38,136 nucleotides of DNA from Bacteroidaceae bacterium (GTDB lineage Bacteria > Bacteroidota > Bacteroidia > Bacteroidales > Bacteroidaceae). The stretch spans positions 1-38,136 of the forward strand of contig JAFZVN010000030.1 in the NCBI GenBank assembly GCA_017617805.1. Reading direction: 5' to 3'. Below, in pieces: positions 22,603-30,945 of the stretch; position 1 is the first letter of the stretch, and each line of letters opens with the position of its first letter. A program made the translations under genes and the position numbers. The notes under the pieces were generated by a model. That model searched no databases and was not told the DNA's origin. It saw nothing but the letters and a program-made list of their open reading frames with translations.

Positions 22603-23052
22603 ATGATGACAGAACAAGAACTCAAACAATATCGTCTCGACCTCCGCTACATCCGTATGGCACGCATCTGGGCAGAGAACTCCTATTGCAAACGCCGTCA
22701 GGTTGGAGCACTCGTCGTGAAGAACAAGGCCATCATTTCTGATGGCTATAATGGCACACCTTCTGGCTTTGAGAACATCTGCGAGGATGATAACAACGTC
22801 ACCAAACCATACGTGCTCCATGCCGAAGCCAATGCCATTACCAAACTCGCTCGAAGCCATAACTCCAGCGATAATGCCACCCTTTACGTCACTGCCTCAC
22901 CCTGCATTGAATGTGCCAAACTCATCATTCAGGCTGGCATCAAACGTGTAGTCTATTCTGAACACTATCGCCTCGACGATGGCATCAAACTCCTCCAGAG
23001 AGCCAACATCAATGTGGAATACATCAATCCAGACGAACAAACACAACCATAA
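22603..23052 (+). CDS. deoxycytidylate (dCMP) deaminase
   Basis: 149 residues, typical length. Converts dCMP to dUMP for thymidylate synthesis. Zinc site: HAEAN with His73 and catalytic Glu75, and PCIECAK with Cys101 and Cys104. SYCKRRQVGALVVKNKAIIS and DGYNGTPSGFENICED are the nucleotide-binding parts typical of dCMP/ComEB deaminases. Cytosolic. In an operon with the lipoprotein gene (6-nt gap) and the protease gene (6-nt gap). Confidence 0.95.
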   Translation: MMTEQELKQYRLDLRYIRMARIWAENSYCKRRQVGALVVKNKAIISDGYNGTPSGFENICEDDNNVTKPYVLHAEANAITKLARSHNSSDNATLYVTASPCIECAKLIIQAGIKRVVYSEHYRLDDGIKLLQRANINVEYINPDEQTQP

Positions 23053-23058
23053 GAACTC

Positions 23059-24786
23059 ATGAGCAACAACATCAATAGAAACAACCGTTGGGTACCCCTC
23101 ATTATTGCTGTCAGCGTTATCGCAGGCATCATCATCGGCACCTTCTTCGCCAACCGTTTTGCTGGCAATCGGCTCAACATCATCAACACGTCCTCCAACA
23201 AGCTCAACGACCTGCTCCACATCATCGATGACCAGTATGTCGATACTGTTGACATCGCCAACATCGTAGAACAGTCAATGCCAAAGATTCTCGAAGAGCT
23301 TGACCCTCACTCTAGTTACATCTCCTCCAAGGACGCGAAGACCGCCAATGACGACCTGAAAGGTTCCTTCAGCGGCGTGGGCATCCAGTTCGTCATCCGT
23401 GAGGACACCGTTCGCATCACGGGTATCATCAAGGGTGGTCCCTCTGAGAAGGTCGGAATCCTAGCTGGTGATAAAATTGTTTCAGTGGATGACAAACCCT
23501 ACGTGGGCAAAGAAGTCACCAACGAAGAGACTCTCCATCGGTTGAAAGGAGAGAAAGGAACGAAGGTGAAGATTGGCGTCCTGCGTCATGGACAGACCCA
23601 ACCCCTCTCATTCACCGTCGTCAGGGGCGACATTCCTCTGAAGAGTGTTGATGCCACCTATATGATCAACAAGGAACTGGGGTATGTGAAGATTAAGAAC
23701 TTTGGTGAAACCACCTATGCTGAGTTGCTCACCTCTTTGGCTGAATTGGAGGTAGAAGGTTTCAAAGGACTTGTGGTTGACCTTCGTGGCAATGGAGGCG
23801 GCTATCTCTCAGCTGCTATCCAGATGGTGAATGAGTTTTTGCCCAAGAATAGACTCATCGTCTATACGCAAGGTCGCCGTTCACGCCGTGAAGAATATCG
23901 AAGCGACGGACGAGGCTCTTATCAAGAACTTCCCATCATCGTGCTCATCGATGAGACCACTGCCTCCGCTGCAGAAATCTTCTCTGGTGCCATTCAGGAT
24001 AATGACCGAGGTATCATCGTGGGCCGCCGCTCCTTTGGCAAGGGACTTGTACAACAGCCCATCGAGTTCTCTGACGGTTCACTCATCCATTTAACCATAG
24101 CCCGCTACTACACTCCTTCAGGTCGATGCATCCAGAAGCCTTATGTGAAAGGACAGCCCAAGGAGTATGAGATGGATCTCATTACCCGTTATGAACGTGG
24201 CGAGTTCTTCAGTCAGGACAGCATCCGACAAACAGGCGAGGAATACAAAACCAGCATTGGACGTACCGTCTATGGTGGAGGTGGCATCATGCCCGATTAT
24301 TTCGTAGCAGAAGACACCGTAGGACTCACCCCCTATTACACCGAATGCGTGACCAAAGGTACTGTGGCTCAGTACTGCTTCGAATACACCGATAATAACC
24401 GTGATAAGTTACAAGCCTTTACCAATGCGGCTGACCTCGAGAAATACCTACGCCGTCAGGGACTTGTGGATAAATTCATTCACTATGCTGACTCCAAGGG
24501 CATCCTACGCCGTAACAACATGATACTCAAGTCGCAGCATCTCTTCGAGCAAGCCATCTATGGCAGCATCATCTACAATATGCTCGAAATGAGTGACTAC
24601 GTCCAATATCTTAATCGAGATGATCTCACCCTTGCGCGAGCCATCCAACTCTATAAAGCAAAACAAACAAAACCTACTCTCCATGAACAAACAGGCACTC
24701 CGCCAACTGATTCGAGAACGAAAAAGGCAGCATTCCACAGAGGAACTTTCGGCTTACAGCCAAAGAGTTACCAACTCACTGCTTGA
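23059..24786 (+). CDS. C-terminal processing peptidase, S41 family
   Basis: 575 residues. One N-terminal membrane segment (VPLIIAVSVIAGIIIGTFFA, about 12-31) puts the protease in the periplasm. A PDZ domain (about 115-200: SGVGIQFVIREDTVRITGI, IVSVDDKPYVGKEV) precedes the catalytic core. The Ser/Lys dyad is Ser303 in ETTASAAEIFSGA and Lys328 in RSFGKGLVQQ, 25 residues apart as usual for CtpA. The last 35 residues (HEQTGTPPTDSRTKKAAFHR and on) are Pro/Thr/Lys-rich and encoded within the next gene's reading frame, an out-of-frame overlap of 104 nt. The family normally stops near AIQLYKAK, so this tail probably arose by loss of a stop codon. Confidence 0.93.
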   Translation: MSNNINRNNRWVPLIIAVSVIAGIIIGTFFANRFAGNRLNIINTSSNKLNDLLHIIDDQYVDTVDIANIVEQSMPKILEELDPHSSYISSKDAKTANDDLKGSFSGVGIQFVIREDTVRITGIIKGGPSEKVGILAGDKIVSVDDKPYVGKEVTNEETLHRLKGEKGTKVKIGVLRHGQTQPLSFTVVRGDIPLKSVDATYMINKELGYVKIKNFGETTYAELLTSLAELEVEGFKGLVVDLRGNGGGYLSAAIQMVNEFLPKNRLIVYTQGRRSRREEYRSDGRGSYQELPIIVLIDETTASAAEIFSGAIQDNDRGIIVGRRSFGKGLVQQPIEFSDGSLIHLTIARYYTPSGRCIQKPYVKGQPKEYEMDLITRYERGEFFSQDSIRQTGEEYKTSIGRTVYGGGGIMPDYFVAEDTVGLTPYYTECVTKGTVAQYCFEYTDNNRDKLQAFTNAADLEKYLRRQGLVDKFIHYADSKGILRRNNMILKSQHLFEQAIYGSIIYNMLEMSDYVQYLNRDDLTLARAIQLYKAKQTKPTLHEQTGTPPTDSRTKKAAFHRGTFGLQPKSYQLTA

Positions 24787-25219
24787 ACGAATCGCCAATG
24801 ATGATGGCATCCAGACCATCCTCCTCTATCATTCTTTGCCCGATGAAGTCAACACCCACGACCTCATCCGTACACTCCATGCACAGGGAAAGACAGTCCT
24901 CCTGCCCACCATCGTGGGCATGGACTTGACCCTCCATGTTTACAAAGGAGAACGTGCGCTCACGACCAGCGCCTCTTATGGCATTCAGGAATCCACTGGT
25001 ACCCTCTTCACCGACTACGCCAGCATCGACCTCGCCATCATTCCAGGCGTGGCCTTCACTTTGATGGGCGATCGTGTCGGACGCGGCCAAGGTTTCTACG
25101 ACCGTCTTTTGCCTCGACTCTCCTGTCCCTTCTTCGGACTCGCCTTCCCTTTCCAAATCGTACCCCACATCCCCACAGAACGACATGACATCCGCATGAC
25201 AGACGTTGTGACAGTCTAA
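24683..25219 (+). CDS. 5-formyltetrahydrofolate cyclo-ligase
   Basis: 178 residues from ATG 24683 (MNKQALRQLIRERKRQHSTE), the standard N-terminus; the frame's earlier ATG at 24593 would be deep in the protease gene. Converts 5-formyl-THF to 5,10-methenyl-THF using ATP. Family marks: LYHSLPDEVNTHDLI, KTVLLPTIVG, the substrate loop IIPGVAFTLMGDRVGRGQGF with YDRLL, and LAFPFQIVPHIPTERHDIRM. Length typical. Read from inside the end of the preceding protease gene, so its translation may depend on ribosomes terminating there. Confidence 0.92.
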   Translation: MNKQALRQLIRERKRQHSTEELSAYSQRVTNSLLERIANDDGIQTILLYHSLPDEVNTHDLIRTLHAQGKTVLLPTIVGMDLTLHVYKGERALTTSASYGIQESTGTLFTDYASIDLAIIPGVAFTLMGDRVGRGQGFYDRLLPRLSCPFFGLAFPFQIVPHIPTERHDIRMTDVVTV

Positions 25220-25239
25220 AACAGAAGTCTGAAGACAAA

Positions 25240-25290
25240 GAAAAAGTGATTTTACTTCGCGATGGTCTCTTAACGGAGACGATTGCGAAG
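25240..25290 (-). terminator. bidirectional terminator with the MFS stop codon in its loop
   Basis: Bases 25255-25269 pair with 25276-25290 (13 of 15) around a six-base loop that contains the minus-strand TAA stop (25270-25272). On the minus strand a T-rich stretch follows (25237-25254), and on the plus strand GTCTTTTTAC follows. Confidence 0.5.
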
Positions 25291-26442
25291 ATAATGTCTT
25301 TTTACATATATATAATAAAAGAGGACGCCGAAAAGGTTGACGGCAAAGGCAAACCAGAAGGCAGAAGAGTAGCCTGTATGATGGATGGCAAGCCCCCCAA
25401 GAACAACCCCCAATCCCATACCAATATCCCAACAGGTGAGTTGAGAGGAATTGGCTGTGCCACGTTTGTTGTTTGGGGCAAGATTAATGAACATGGTCTG
25501 CATACCTGGCCAAATGTGACCATTGCCCAAACCAATGATGATGGCAGCACCATAATAACCCCAATTGTTCTTGAGCGTAGCAAAGAGCAGATAACCGAAA
25601 AGACTGATGAGGATACCGTGATTGACATTCTCCACCACTTTTCCCTTCCGCAACGACCTTGCACCAATAAGACGAGAGAGGATGAGACCACCACTCAACA
25701 CAGCGAACCAAGCACCCGTTCCAGCTGTAATACCTAAAATTTCTTTCCCATAAATAGCCAGATAAGTGGCGAGAACGCCATAAGAAGTGCCCACACATAC
25801 CATGACGAGTCCTTCGCTCCAACCCTTCACGAGGAAAAATCGATCGAACGACAGAGGATCTTTGTTGGGTATAATTTCCTTTGCAGGGAAACGTACGGTG
25901 GCGTTGATGCAAAGTCCTATGCAGGAAGTACAAAGAGCTATCAGAAAGATGACATTATAGTTGCTGATGGTGTCGTAGATGAGGAGTCCTACCGTAGGAG
26001 CTATGCTGGTAGCAAGGTTGTTGGAGAGGCCATAATAACCGATTCCCTCAGCTCTGCGTGAGGAAGGAAGCACATCGATGGCCGAGGTGCTGTTGGCCAC
26101 AGTGACGGATCCCATGGGCGCACCATGTGCCGTACGGATAATGGCAAAGAGAGTCATGGTTCCTGCAATCAGATAGCCTGCGAAGAAAGCAAAGAACAAG
26201 AAGTAACTGGTGAGCAGCACGATACGACGTGGAAAACTATCGACCAGATAACCAGCGATAGGACGAGCCAAGAGTGCTGTAAGCGTATAACCCGACAACA
26301 CCAACCCGATGGTTTCCTTGTCTGCCTGATAGGTCTCGCTCAAGTAGAGTGGCAACAAGGGTGTGACCACCATGAACGAAAAGAAGATCATGAAGTTGGC
26401 ACACCACACTTTCACATAATTTGAATTCCAGAGCCGCTCCAT
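25270..26442 (-). CDS. major facilitator superfamily transporter
   Basis: 390 residues with about 12 membrane segments: IFFSFMVVTPLLPLYLSETY near the start, then TLTALLARPIAGYLVDSFPR with the MFS motif A-like loop, and later FAVLSGGLILSRLIGARSLR and GAAIIIGLGNGHIWPGMQTM. Drug or metabolite efflux is typical for this branch of DHA1-like carriers, but the substrate is not visible. Convergent with the cyclo-ligase gene. The stop codon and last five codons form half of a terminator hairpin. Upstream on the minus strand lies tRNA-Gln with its own terminator, so the promoter must lie in the short gap 26443-26465; none is clear. Confidence 0.93.
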   Translation of the reverse strand: MERLWNSNYVKVWCANFMIFFSFMVVTPLLPLYLSETYQADKETIGLVLSGYTLTALLARPIAGYLVDSFPRRIVLLTSYFLFFAFFAGYLIAGTMTLFAIIRTAHGAPMGSVTVANSTSAIDVLPSSRRAEGIGYYGLSNNLATSIAPTVGLLIYDTISNYNVIFLIALCTSCIGLCINATVRFPAKEIIPNKDPLSFDRFFLVKGWSEGLVMVCVGTSYGVLATYLAIYGKEILGITAGTGAWFAVLSGGLILSRLIGARSLRKGKVVENVNHGILISLFGYLLFATLKNNWGYYGAAIIIGLGNGHIWPGMQTMFINLAPNNKRGTANSSQLTCWDIGMGLGVVLGGLAIHHTGYSSAFWFAFAVNLFGVLFYYIYVKRHYLRNRLR

Positions 26443-26464
26443 CAGTTATAAATTAAAAATTAAG

Positions 26465-26501
26465 AAATAAAAAATGCTAAACACCCTGAAGTATTTAGCA
26501 T
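26465..26501 (-). terminator. terminator of tRNA-Gln
   Basis: Minus-strand hairpin from an 11-bp stem (26491-26501 with 26474-26484, one wobble) and a six-base loop, followed by six T and ATTTC. Confidence 0.85.
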
Positions 26502-26505
26502 CTTT

Positions 26506-26580
26506 TGGTTGGGATACCCGGGCTCGAACCAGGAATAACAGGACCAGAATCTGTTGTGTTGCCAATTACACCATATCCCA
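26506..26580 (-). tRNA. tRNA-Gln (anticodon CUG)
   Basis: Reads TGGGATA at the 5' end and TATCCCA plus A at the 3' end, with CCA encoded. D stem GTGT/ACAC, anticodon loop TTCTGGT giving CUG, T loop TTCGAGC between CCTGG and CCGGG. The base pair at positions 31-39 is A-C, a mismatch in an otherwise regular cloverleaf. Promoter and terminator are both visible. Confidence 0.95.
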
Positions 26581-26632
26581 ATTTTCTTTCAGCCAACTCC
26601 TGAAAAAGTACCCCTCTTTCGGAAATGCGATG

Positions 26633-26663
26633 CAAAGGTACTGCTTTTTCGGAAACTGACAAA
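26633..26663 (-). promoter_or_regulatory. promoter of tRNA-Gln
   Basis: CAAAGGTA at 26633-26640 is TACCTTTG on the minus strand, with a CAAA (TTTG) about 19 nt further at 26660-26663. The start of transcription is about 45 nt before the tRNA. Confidence 0.7.
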
Positions 26664-26735
26664 GGATTTCTCGCTTTTTTTTCAAAGAAGAGCAATTTTT
26701 CCCAATTTTAGGCAAGAAAGCCCAAGGAAAAGCAC

Positions 26736-26743
26736 TACCTTTG
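26736..26743 (+). promoter_or_regulatory. -7 element of surE-lpxB
   Basis: TACCTTTG at 26736-26743 fixes the start at ATG 26765 and excludes the TTG at 26741, which lies within the promoter. No good -33 element is seen. Confidence 0.6.
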
Positions 26744-26764
26744 TGCTCGAAAATCAATCGGATA

Positions 26765-27550
26765 ATGGATAAACTGATATTTATAAGCAACGATGATGGC
26801 TACGATGCTGAGGGCATCAGGCAGTTGGCAGAAATGGTGAGGCCGTATGGAGATGTCTTCATTGTGGCTCCGGATGGTGGACGAAGCGGCGCGAGTATGA
26901 GCATCAGTAGCCACACACCTGTGCAGAACACATTTATTAAATATGAAGAGGGAACGGACACGATGGGGAGTCTGACAGTGTGGGCTTGCACGGGCACACC
27001 TAATGACTGCACGAAGATGGCTTTCGAGAAGTTGCTGCCTCGTCGCCCTGATATGGTGTTAGGAGGTATCAATCATGGAGACAACTGTGCTGTGAATGCG
27101 CACTATTCGGGCACAATGTCGATTGCCTTGGAAGGCTGCATCAAGCATGTCCCTTCCATTGCCTTCTCTAGTGGAAAAACGGCTACAGATGCTGACTTTA
27201 GCTATATGACGACGTATGTGCAGCAAATCGTGAAAATGGTATTGGACGAGGGTCTTCCCCTTGAAGTATGTCTGAATGTGAACATACCGGATGTGGAATC
27301 TCTGAAGGGGATGAAGATTTGCAAGATGGGTATGGGTGATTGGTATGAGGAATGGCAAGAGAGAGACCATCCACGAGGTGGCAAATACTATTGGATTGCT
27401 GGTTATTATGCGCCCCATGATGAGAATGACGAAGATAGCGACACATGGGCATTCCAGCATGGCTATGTGGCTGTGACACCTTTGCAATTAGACATGACGG
27501 CATATGAGACGAGGGAGAGGCTGAGAGAGAAGTTAAAAGTTAAAAATTAA
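26765..27550 (+). CDS. surE: 5'/3'-nucleotidase SurE
   Basis: 261 residues from ATG 26765. Nucleoside monophosphate phosphatase, cytosolic. Metal-binding NDDGYDAEGI (Asn9, Asp10, Asp11) at the N-terminus, IVAPDGGRSGASMSISSH with conserved Ser, then TPNDC and GGINHGDNCAVNAHYSGTMS, all hallmarks of SurE. The length fits. The last residues KLKVKN are encoded by the 7-nt-period array that continues to the lpxB start, so the C-terminal tail appears to be repeat-derived. In one operon with lpxB. Confidence 0.96.
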   Translation: MDKLIFISNDDGYDAEGIRQLAEMVRPYGDVFIVAPDGGRSGASMSISSHTPVQNTFIKYEEGTDTMGSLTVWACTGTPNDCTKMAFEKLLPRRPDMVLGGINHGDNCAVNAHYSGTMSIALEGCIKHVPSIAFSSGKTATDADFSYMTTYVQQIVKMVLDEGLPLEVCLNVNIPDVESLKGMKICKMGMGDWYEEWQERDHPRGGKYYWIAGYYAPHDENDEDSDTWAFQHGYVAVTPLQLDMTAYETRERLREKLKVKN

Positions 27551-27565
27551 AAGTGAAGAGTTAGG
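27531..27565. repeat. 7-nt-period array over the surE end
   Basis: Units AGTTAAA, AGTTAAA, AATTAAA, AGTGAAG and AGTTAGG cover the last surE codons and stop codon and end one base before the lpxB start codon (27567). Confidence 0.8.
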
Positions 27566-27566
27566 C

Positions 27567-28682
27567 ATGCGATATTACTTGATAGCAGGGGAAGCCTCGG
27601 GCGATTTACACGCCTCGAACTTGATGGCAGAACTGAAGCAGCAGGATTCATCGGCTGAATTCCGTTTCTATGGTGGCGACAAGATGGCTGCCATAGGAGG
27701 AACGTTGGTAAAGCATTATCGGGATTTGGCTTATATGGGTTTTATTCCAGTGCTGGTGCATCTGCCCATCATCCTGAAGAACATGCGGAAATGTAAGGCA
27801 GACATAGCACAGTGGAAGCCCGATGTGGTGATATTGGTGGATTATCCAGGTTTCAACCTTGACATTGCCAAGTATGTGCACAGCCAAGGAATCTGTAAGG
27901 TGTTCTATTACATCAGTCCCAAGATCTGGGCATGGAAGGAGTATCGCATCAAGAATATCAAGCGAGATGTGGACGAGGTGTTCTCGATTCTGCCCTTCGA
28001 GGTAAGGTGGTTTGAAGAACGGGGATATCAGGTGCATTATGTAGGCAATCCTTGTGTGGATGCTGTAGAAGCCCAGACGAAAGTGAACAAGGAGCAGACG
28101 GCTCACGGGGAGAAGAAACAGATTGCCATCTTGGCTGGTAGCCGCAAGCAAGAAATCAAGGACAACCTGAAGATGATGCTGGAATGTGCAGCTCGATTTG
28201 AGGGTTATCGATTGGTGATTGCTGGTGCACCCAATTTTAACGAGGCTTATTACAGGCAGTTTTTCCCCAAGGGTGTGAAAGCCGAGATACGGTTTGGGGA
28301 GACCTATCAAGTGTTGAGGGAATCGGTGGCAGCTTTGGTCACATCGGGCACAGCCACGTTGGAAACAGCCATCTTGCGTGTGCCGCAAGTGGTTTGCTAC
28401 GGCACCACTTTCCCCAAGTTCTTCACTTGGTTGAGAGGTGTGCTGATCAAGGTGAAGTACATCTCGTTGGTCAACCTGATTGTGGACAAGGAGATTGTGC
28501 AAGAGTTGGTGGCTTCCGAGATGACGAAAGAGAGCGTCACCCGATGTTTGGGCGAGATTTTGCCAGGAGGAGCAAGACGTGAGCAGATGCTGAACGATTA
28601 TGAGGAGATGAACCGAATCTTAGGAGGTGCTGGAGCTAGCAAGCGGGCTGCGACTGAGATGGTGAAACTGTTGACGGAATGA
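27567..28682 (+). CDS. lpxB: lipid-A-disaccharide synthase
   Basis: 371 residues. Joins UDP-2,3-diacylglucosamine and lipid X in lipid A synthesis. Typical start MRYYLIAGEASGDLHASNLM. Then FYGGDKMAAIGGTLVKHYRD and YMGFIPVLVHLPIILKNMRK, YYISPKIWAWKEYRIKNIKR, VGNPCVDAV, ILAGSRKQEIKDNLKMMLEC and the nucleotide-binding LVTSGTATLETAILRVPQVV. Length normal. Peripheral inner-membrane enzyme. Operon with surE; links to LPS assembly (LptD-like gene at 9331) at the pathway level only. Confidence 0.97.
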   Translation: MRYYLIAGEASGDLHASNLMAELKQQDSSAEFRFYGGDKMAAIGGTLVKHYRDLAYMGFIPVLVHLPIILKNMRKCKADIAQWKPDVVILVDYPGFNLDIAKYVHSQGICKVFYYISPKIWAWKEYRIKNIKRDVDEVFSILPFEVRWFEERGYQVHYVGNPCVDAVEAQTKVNKEQTAHGEKKQIAILAGSRKQEIKDNLKMMLECAARFEGYRLVIAGAPNFNEAYYRQFFPKGVKAEIRFGETYQVLRESVAALVTSGTATLETAILRVPQVVCYGTTFPKFFTWLRGVLIKVKYISLVNLIVDKEIVQELVASEMTKESVTRCLGEILPGGARREQMLNDYEEMNRILGGAGASKRAATEMVKLLTE

Positions 28683-28709
28683 CATGAAAACATCAAACAT
28701 CAACCCAAT

Positions 28710-28961
28710 ATGGAATATAAACCTACATACACAAAAGAAGAAGTGGATGAACTGGAGCACTGGTTTGACACCCACACTTATGAGACTGAGTTGGACATGG
28801 GTAGCGGTCTCCACATCGCAGACCTCAGAAACACGTTGCCCCAGATGCTTCATGTTGCCAGGACGAAATATGACAACCGCACTTTTTCAGGACAGATACA
28901 TCTAACGTTCAAAATCAGAGAAGAGCTCATCAAGCAAAACAAAGTGACAGGCGAGAAGTAA
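28710..28961 (+). CDS. small protein of 83 residues, unknown function
   Basis: Starts MEYKPTYTKEEVDELEHWFD with an acidic helix, then THTYETELDMGSGLHIADLR, and ends with FKIREELIKQNKVTGEK. No signal peptide. The pattern (an N-terminal helix with WF, then LR.TL..M) resembles small Bacteroidetes proteins of DUF6965 type, but I am not sure. The last codons form the left arm of the terminator hairpin. 27 nt after lpxB, likely in the same transcript. Confidence 0.65.
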   Translation: MEYKPTYTKEEVDELEHWFDTHTYETELDMGSGLHIADLRNTLPQMLHVARTKYDNRTFSGQIHLTFKIREELIKQNKVTGEK

Positions 28962-28972
28962 ATCCTCGCCTG
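28948..28972. terminator. bidirectional terminator between the small gene and rsmA
   Basis: CAGGCGAG 28948-28955 pairs with CTCGCCTG 28965-28972 around a nine-base loop. It overlaps the end of the plus-strand gene and faces the end of rsmA. Short T-run TTTCC on the plus side only. Confidence 0.55.
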
Positions 28973-28976
28973 TTTC

Positions 28977-29768
28977 CTATGCGTTCTCTCGAAGAACTGC
29001 ATCCACCCGATTGGTCAAATCGATATAATCCTGCACAGACAACTGCTCTGGGCGTTGGGTGAAGATGGAATCTGCCAACATGGGATCGTCTTTGCCCAAG
29101 ATCTGTTTCATGCCATTGCGCATCATCTTCCTCCGCATCGTGAATACGGTCTTGACAATGCGGCGGAACAGTTGTTCGTCGCACCCCAAAGCGGTCTTGC
29201 CATTCCGTGTGAGACGGATGACCGCACTCTTCACTTTGGGAGGAGGGTTGAACACGGTTTCTGGCACCGTGAAAAGATACTCCACATCATACCAAGCTTG
29301 AATCAAGACGCTCAACACACCATAGGTCTTACCGCCTGGCGATGCAGCCATGCGTTCTGCCACTTCCTTCTGAATCATACCCGTGCAACATGGGATAAGG
29401 TCTCGGTTCTCCACCATTTTGAAGAAGATTTGCGATGAGATATTGTAGGGATAATTGCCTGTCAAGACAAAAGGACGTCCACCAAACACCTCTTGCAGAT
29501 TCATTTTCAGAAAGTCACCCTCAATGATGTTGTCACCCAACTGAGGGAAATGCTCATGAAGGTAAGGCACTGAATCGAAATCGATCTCGACCACCTTGAA
29601 TTCCCTACCCTTGGAAATGATATACTGAGTGAGCACACCCATGCCTGGTCCCACTTCGAGTACAGGGATGTCGGGACAGGCATCGACCGTATCGGCTATA
29701 CGTTGCGCCACGCTGAGGTCGGTGAGGAAATGCTGTCCCAAGAATTTCTTTGGTTTTACACTATTCAC
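28977..29768 (-). CDS. rsmA: 16S rRNA (adenine1518/1519-N6)-dimethyltransferase
   Basis: 263 residues, typical. Dimethylates two adjacent adenosines in the 3' hairpin of 16S rRNA. KKFLGQHFLTD at the N-terminus, SAM motif I EVGPGMGVLTQY, acidic EIDFDSVPYLHEHF, catalytic NYPYNISSQIFFKM (motif IV), and VFNPPPKVKSAVIRL at the C-terminal end. The promoter candidate at 29891-29921 gives a leader of about 120 nt that crosses the opposing promoter at 29807-29837. Confidence 0.97.
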   Translation of the reverse strand: MNSVKPKKFLGQHFLTDLSVAQRIADTVDACPDIPVLEVGPGMGVLTQYIISKGREFKVVEIDFDSVPYLHEHFPQLGDNIIEGDFLKMNLQEVFGGRPFVLTGNYPYNISSQIFFKMVENRDLIPCCTGMIQKEVAERMAASPGGKTYGVLSVLIQAWYDVEYLFTVPETVFNPPPKVKSAVIRLTRNGKTALGCDEQLFRRIVKTVFTMRRKMMRNGMKQILGKDDPMLADSIFTQRPEQLSVQDYIDLTNRVDAVLRENA

Positions 29769-29806
29769 AAAAATCCATGCTTTAAGACAAAAAACAAAGC
29801 GTTTGT

Positions 29807-29837
29807 TTTGTTCTGTCTTGGGTTTTCACTAACTTTG
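29807..29837 (+). promoter_or_regulatory. promoter of the flippase-like gene
   Basis: TTTG 29807-29810, 19 nt, TAACTTTG 29830-29837. It lies within the rsmA leader. Confidence 0.7.
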
Positions 29838-29890
29838 CACTCAAAATGCGATGCAAGCTGAAGGCTGCCCGCAGGATTCAAATGCGCGTA

Positions 29891-29921
29891 CAAAGGTACG
29901 ACTTTTTTCGATGAACACCAA
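29891..29921 (-). promoter_or_regulatory. promoter of rsmA
   Basis: CAAAGGTA 29891-29898 is TACCTTTG on the minus strand; CAA 29919-29921 gives TTG 20 nt upstream. It faces the plus-strand promoter, so the two 5' leaders are antisense to each other over about 45 nt. Confidence 0.55.
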
Positions 29922-30918
29922 CAAAACGCTAAAAAAGGCCATCAATATAGCCATTCCTTTCATTCTGGGTGGCGGCATTCTGTGGTGGATGTACCACGAC
30001 ACCGACTTTAAGGCAATGGAAGAGACACTCCTTCACCAAATGGATTGGGGATGGATGCTCTTCTCGTTGGTATTTGGTGTGACTGCCCAATTGTTTCGTG
30101 GCATCCGCTGGAAACAGACCCTCGAACCTTTGGGCGAACATCCACGCATGATGGACTGCATCCATGCTGTCTTCATCTCCTACGCATCCAGTCTCATCAT
30201 TCCGCGCAGTGGAGAAATTAGCCGATGTGGCGTCTTGTCCAAATATGACGGTGTGTCGTTCATGAAGTCGTTGGGCACAGTGGTCACCGAACGAGTGATT
30301 GACTCTTTGCTCATCCTTTTTGTCACGATAGTGGTCATACTTTCACAGGTGACTGTGTTCCATTCGTTTTTCGACAGTACGGGCACCAATCTGGCAGACA
30401 TCTTGCGTGGCTTCACGACCACTGGATATATCGTAACCACTATCTGCTTTGTCATCACCATAGGCTTCTTATGGTACGCCATGAAGCGGTTCACCTTCAT
30501 GAACAAACTCAAGGAGATGGTGAACAACGCGAAGGAAGGTGTCCTTTCACTACGAAACGTGGAGAACAAAGGACTGTTCGCCTTCTACACCATCGCCATT
30601 TGGGGCAGCTATTTCCTACATTATTGGATTACCTTCAAGTGCTTCGACTTCACAGAAAATCTTGGTTTCACAGCTGCCATCGTCAGTTTCATCGTAGGCA
30701 GCATCTCAGTCATTGTGCCTACCCCAAATGGTGCAGGCCCTTGGCACTTTGCCGTAAAGACCATCCTTATTCTCTATGGATTGGCAGACACCGACGCCAT
30801 CACTTTCGTGCTCATTGTACACACCGTTCAGACGGCATTGGTGCCCTTGTTAGGCATCGGTTCGATGGTGGCCTTGGGCATGCGAACGGCTTTATCCATG
30901 CCATCAACTAAATCATAA
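29911..30918 (+). CDS. flippase-like (lysylphosphatidylglycerol synthase TM type) membrane protein
   Basis: 335 residues from ATG 29911; a longer frame to 29851 is less likely because the transcript starts near 29843. About eight membrane segments. The family signature is spread: FGVTAQLFRGIRWKQTLEPL, IHAVFISYASSLIIPRSGEI with the RxGE motif, and VPTPNGAGPWHFAVKTILI near the C-terminus. PF03706-type proteins flip or anchor lipids or glycolipids; the substrate here is unknown. No soluble C-terminal catalytic domain, so not itself a lysyl transferase. Followed by pepD after 27 nt. Confidence 0.85.
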   Translation: MNTNKTLKKAINIAIPFILGGGILWWMYHDTDFKAMEETLLHQMDWGWMLFSLVFGVTAQLFRGIRWKQTLEPLGEHPRMMDCIHAVFISYASSLIIPRSGEISRCGVLSKYDGVSFMKSLGTVVTERVIDSLLILFVTIVVILSQVTVFHSFFDSTGTNLADILRGFTTTGYIVTTICFVITIGFLWYAMKRFTFMNKLKEMVNNAKEGVLSLRNVENKGLFAFYTIAIWGSYFLHYWITFKCFDFTENLGFTAAIVSFIVGSISVIVPTPNGAGPWHFAVKTILILYGLADTDAITFVLIVHTVQTALVPLLGIGSMVALGMRTALSMPSTKS

Positions 30919-30945
30919 ACAATAATTCTAAAAACACAGTAAACT

